Assembly: GCA_028564675.1 (NCBI GenBank)
Contig: JAOVVO010000252.1
Coordinates: 38,393 to 102,392, forward strand
DNA: 64,000 nt
Origin: Onchocerca lupi
Lineage: Eukaryota > Nematoda > Chromadorea > Rhabditida > Onchocercidae
Direction: 5' to 3'
Part shown: in pieces, positions 60,921-64,000 of the stretch
How positions within the stretch are numbered: position 1 is the first letter of the stretch
Layout of the letters: each line of letters opens with the position of its first letter
Position numbers and translations under genes: made by a program
Notes under the pieces: generated by a model
The model's input: the letters and a program-made list of their open reading frames with translations, nothing else
Database searches by the model: none
Told to the model about the DNA's origin: nothing

Positions 60921-62739
60921 TCATACAGCTTCACGTTTAAGCCTTTCGATTTGTCGTCTTATTGATTCGGCATCTTGCATGATTAGCATACTGAGCGTTG
61001 TATCCATAATTACGTTTGGTATATCAGGACTTTTGAAATCTACGCACATCACGTAATCAACGACTGTTTTCGTTGAATCTTTAGGATGACTTCGAAAACG
61101 TCCACCACCAAGGATAATTTGTCCGCTGGAACGATAAACATCATGTAGCAAAATTCTTAGTAATGCAAATATGATACTAGAAACTTGCCACAAAACGTTT
61201 CAAGTTCTTCAGCAATTGATATGAAATTTTACAACAACGTTGCATTCGAATAGGAGCGTGTTTTTGCATAGATAACACGCATATTTCTACTTTCGAAGAT
61301 TTAAGATTTTGAATAAAACGAACATTTACATTTTTATCTATTGCTTATATATTTTTATCATCAAATTAAAATAGCTTTTCTATAGATTTGTAATAAAAAT
61401 AAAATCAACTTAAGCTCATGGAAATGATAGATTATCAAATTTAAATATTTTTTATGTAAACATAAGAATTTGTAATAAAATCCAAATTAGTTTAAATTTA
61501 TTGAGAAGCTCAATAATATATATAAATGTTAAAACTACCTGAAACAATATGATTAATTCCATCGAAATATGTCTTTCAAAAAAAAAAAAAAAAAGAAAAA
61601 AAAGAAAAAAAAATCAAATATTTCTTGCTCTGATAGAACTAACCGTATTTTCTGTGGATTAGATTCAAAATCAGGAAGATTGATGCTTCGAGCCGCTTCG
61701 ATAATTTCGTTATCAGTACGACGAAATGTGCGACACATCAGAAATTCTCGACCTTTGATAGTTGAAATGTCATTCATCGCATACTGAAATGGTGGTATTT
61801 AAGAGAAAAAGCTCGAAATGTAAATATAAAATGAAAAGCAACTGAAATATATCATTTATATCATCATAATTTATATAACTTTTTTTTTCTTTTGCATTTA
61901 TTGCATCATTGATTTTTTCCTTTTAATCTTTAACAAAACGGTTTATTTTTTCTAAAATTCAAGAAGTTTAAGCATTTGTCAAAATAATTCTTGAATTTTA
62001 AAATATTTACATAAACAATATCTGTGTTGGATGATAAATCAGCAATAATTTTCACACTTGAAATATTTTTATTATAGTGAATTATGTCCACAAAATTTTC
62101 CCAGTGTTCCACAAAAGCTTGTTGTAGCGGAAAATTAAAAACAGTCTGAAAGAAAAAAAAAAATGATTGCTTTTTTTCAATAAAAAATGCAAAAGTTGAA
62201 ATTCTAAAACTATAAATATTAGAATTTCTTCAAATGATTATTTTTGATGATAAAAATTTACTCAATAGACAATCTTATATAATTTTTTTCTCATATGAAG
62301 CCATTACTAAAATATTTAGAATTTCTAACTGGAAAAAAATAAAAGTTTTTCTGTAAAATTACCCTCATGGTGAAAACTTTTCCCATCTTGTAACGTTTTG
62401 CATAAACAATATCGGTTTTATTCGAAGTTTTTCGCTTCCAACCATCATGATCCTCGAAATCGGGCATATTGACAAGTTCCATCAAATCTCGTAATGCTTC
62501 ATTTGCTTGACGTATTCCTTCTTCATACTTTAATTTTCTAATATTTTAAGTATGAAATCACTTCAAAAATTTCAATTTAGTTAGTAAAAAATTATTTTAT
62601 TAGAATTTTAAATACAAAAAAAAAAAATATTTGCTATCAGTTCTTCTTTGAACAAATAACAAAACAACAAATGAATACCAACTTTTTGGTTGTTACGATT
62701 ACCATCTGATGTATTCGCAGAAGTTATAGCTGAATCCAT
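60921..62739 (-). CDS. START-domain lipid-transfer protein (233 aa, 5 exons)
   Basis: Exons 62683-62739, 62363-62527, 62011-62145, 61644-61783 and 60921-61125 join in phase to 702 nt. The domain occupies roughly residues 20-220. GWKRKTSNKTDIVYAKRYKM and GKVFTMR form the first strands, FPLQQAFVEHWENFVD the helix and strand after them, and IKGREFLMCRTFRR the central strands. KIRGQIILGGGRF (across the last junction) and TKTVVDYVMCVDFKSPDIP lead to the lid helix LSMLIMQDAESIRRQIERLK. START proteins bind a single sterol, phospholipid or ceramide in a cavity and move it between membranes. The layout looks nearest to the StAR/STARD3-like group, without the MENTAL membrane region or a signal peptide, so it is probably cytosolic. 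The ligand is not predictable from this. The start ATG gives the short leader MDSAITSANTSDG before exon 2. The last acceptor (TTCCAG at 61126) is chosen because it restores the frame and the KIRGQ motif. Confidence 0.85.
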
Positions 62740-62918
62740 TTATTTTATAACCTATACAAAGAAGATTAGAATAAAATTTATTTAATTTAAATGTTTAGTA
62801 ATTATTCATATTTCTTTGACGAACATAATATTATAATGCAAAAACCATTTTATATTTTCATAAATTTATTTTATCACTATTAAGTATAAGTTTTAAATAA
62901 AAATAACGAAGTGCTATC

Positions 62919-62964
<46 letters not shown>

Positions 62965-62978
62965 ATATATATATATAT
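62919..62978. repeat. (CTAT)n microsatellite with TA tail
   Basis: About ten CTAT units followed by TATATA. It lies about 180-240 bp upstream of the START-domain gene start. Confidence 0.95.
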
Positions 62979-63930
62979 CTGTAAATAAGTTAAATTTTCT
63001 CCATTGTCAACATATCTTATCAATGACGTGAAATTATTTTACGACATGACAAATATTGCGCAAAGTAATGATAATTAAAAAGTTGAACTTTGGCCAAGTT
63101 AAAATGATGAAATCAGTAAAAATTTGCATAATTATTTTAAGAAATTAGATGAATGGAATATTTATCTAATAAAACTTTTTTCTGATAACACAATTGTTGC
63201 ATTATCTAACTGTAACAAATAATCAATGTTGGGACGTATATTTTTTTTTTTTAACGGATGATTCATGTTTTTAATAAGCAGCATGAATTATTTGTTTGGA
63301 AAAAGTGCTGATAAGCATTTTCAAAAATATGACCAACACGGAATTTTCAACTATGCAGTTTTAAATTCGAATGAAAATGCCTTAGCAAAAGTAGAAAAAA
63401 ATTTGAAATTTGTCAATTCAAGAAATCGAAAAAAAAAATGATGCAAACTTGATACGAATAAAAGAGAAATTAGAAATACCACCTTGTTGAATATAATTGA
63501 TTTCCAGCAAATGAGAAAAAGTGTTAAATTTAAATCATTTCATAAAATTTTTGCCAACCGTTTCTGCTCTTTGCAATTAGAAAAAATAATTTTTCCATAT
63601 TGATATATAAAAAAAATGAAAAAAACACAAATAGCTTGTGACATGCTAATGAAGAAAAATTATGAATTACGAAAGGGATTAAGTGTCATGTATGATTTGA
63701 AATTTTTAAATTATCACAACAAAATTCTTTCGGTTAAATTTATTGAAAAAAATTTATTCATCATCGTTAAAAATGATTGAAGGCAAATTATATTTAACAT
63801 TGTATTAATAAAATAGATACTGAATTTATCAAATGCTCATCCAGATAATATTAAGCTTGCCAGATGGTCGCTTGTTTGTTATTACTGTTATCATTATCAT
63901 TACTATTATTATTATTAATATTACTGTTAA

Positions 63931-64000
<70 letters not shown>
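63931..64000. repeat. (TTA)n microsatellite running off the right edge
   Basis: Uninterrupted TTA triplets for about 70 bp to the end of the window, preceded by a degenerate ATT/ACT-rich stretch from 63890. The true length is unknown because it is cut by the window. Confidence 0.95.

Larger units (their letters stand above)
62740..64000. other. Upstream region of the START-domain gene and right window edge
   Basis: AT-rich. CTATACAAA just upstream of the ATG reads TTTGTATAG on the minus strand, which could accept a spliced leader about 12 nt before the start. No coding sequence was recognised in the remainder. Confidence 0.5.

Noticed and set aside
61569..61787. Plus-strand 72-codon frame
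   Set aside because: It is antisense to exon 4 of the START-domain gene and begins in a poly(A) run.
1..64000. tRNA, rRNA and CRISPR features
   Set aside because: I looked for B-box-like GGTTCGAATCC sequences, rRNA motifs and regularly spaced repeats and saw no convincing candidate. A covariance search would be needed to exclude small RNAs.

Overview
The window looks like nuclear DNA of a parasitic nematode, most likely a filarial or related spirurid. It is very AT-rich with many long A or T runs. Genes are sparse and have many small exons with GT..AG introns, and a perfect 22-nt copy of the nematode SL1 spliced leader lies at 57052-57073. Species assignment is inference; no rRNA or tRNA gene was recognised.

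Layout. 1-13842 is mostly AT-rich DNA without a confident gene. It holds a possible small plus-strand exon (3051-3099), a GC-elevated repeat-rich block (about 8600-9950) with three E2F-like palindromes, and a degenerate tandem array (11170-11910). 13843-16060 (minus) is a three-exon gene for a secreted Cys-rich, Pro/Tyr/Gln-repeat protein of 292 aa, with a strong G-quadruplex motif about 380 bp upstream. 16900-17410 is a tandem duplication of about 267 bp. 20156-20196 is a possible plus-strand terminal exon that is phase-compatible with the one at 3051.

23110-47396 (minus) is the main gene, a complete WNK (with-no-lysine) kinase. I reconstructed 27 core coding exons, all phase-consistent, giving about 1675 aa, plus an optional 27-nt microexon and one unplaced candidate exon. 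It has the WNK signature (Lys in the glycine-rich loop, Cys in strand beta-3), an HRDLKCDN catalytic loop, GDLG, two PF2-like regions, a 36-Gln tract, an RFxV motif and C-terminal coiled-coil and His-rich segments.

47397-56740 is intergenic AT-rich DNA with a 53-nt polypyrimidine tract upstream of wnk and some doubtful ORFs. 56760-58592 is a composite repeat locus: a GC-elevated block with the SL1 copy abuts a foldback element of about 1.4 kb whose arms carry internal duplications. 59590-59775 is a decayed PIF1/Helitron-type helicase fragment. 60921-62739 (minus) is a five-exon START-domain lipid-transfer gene (233 aa). The right end runs into CTAT and TTA microsatellites.

The three confident genes show no sign of forming an operon. 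WNK acts in osmotic and chloride signalling through GCK-3/SPAK-OSR1 kinases, the Pro-rich protein is probably secreted or cuticle-associated, and the START protein probably binds a lipid or sterol. All gene models were read by eye from codon frame, splice-site consensus and phase, so exact ends need transcript support.
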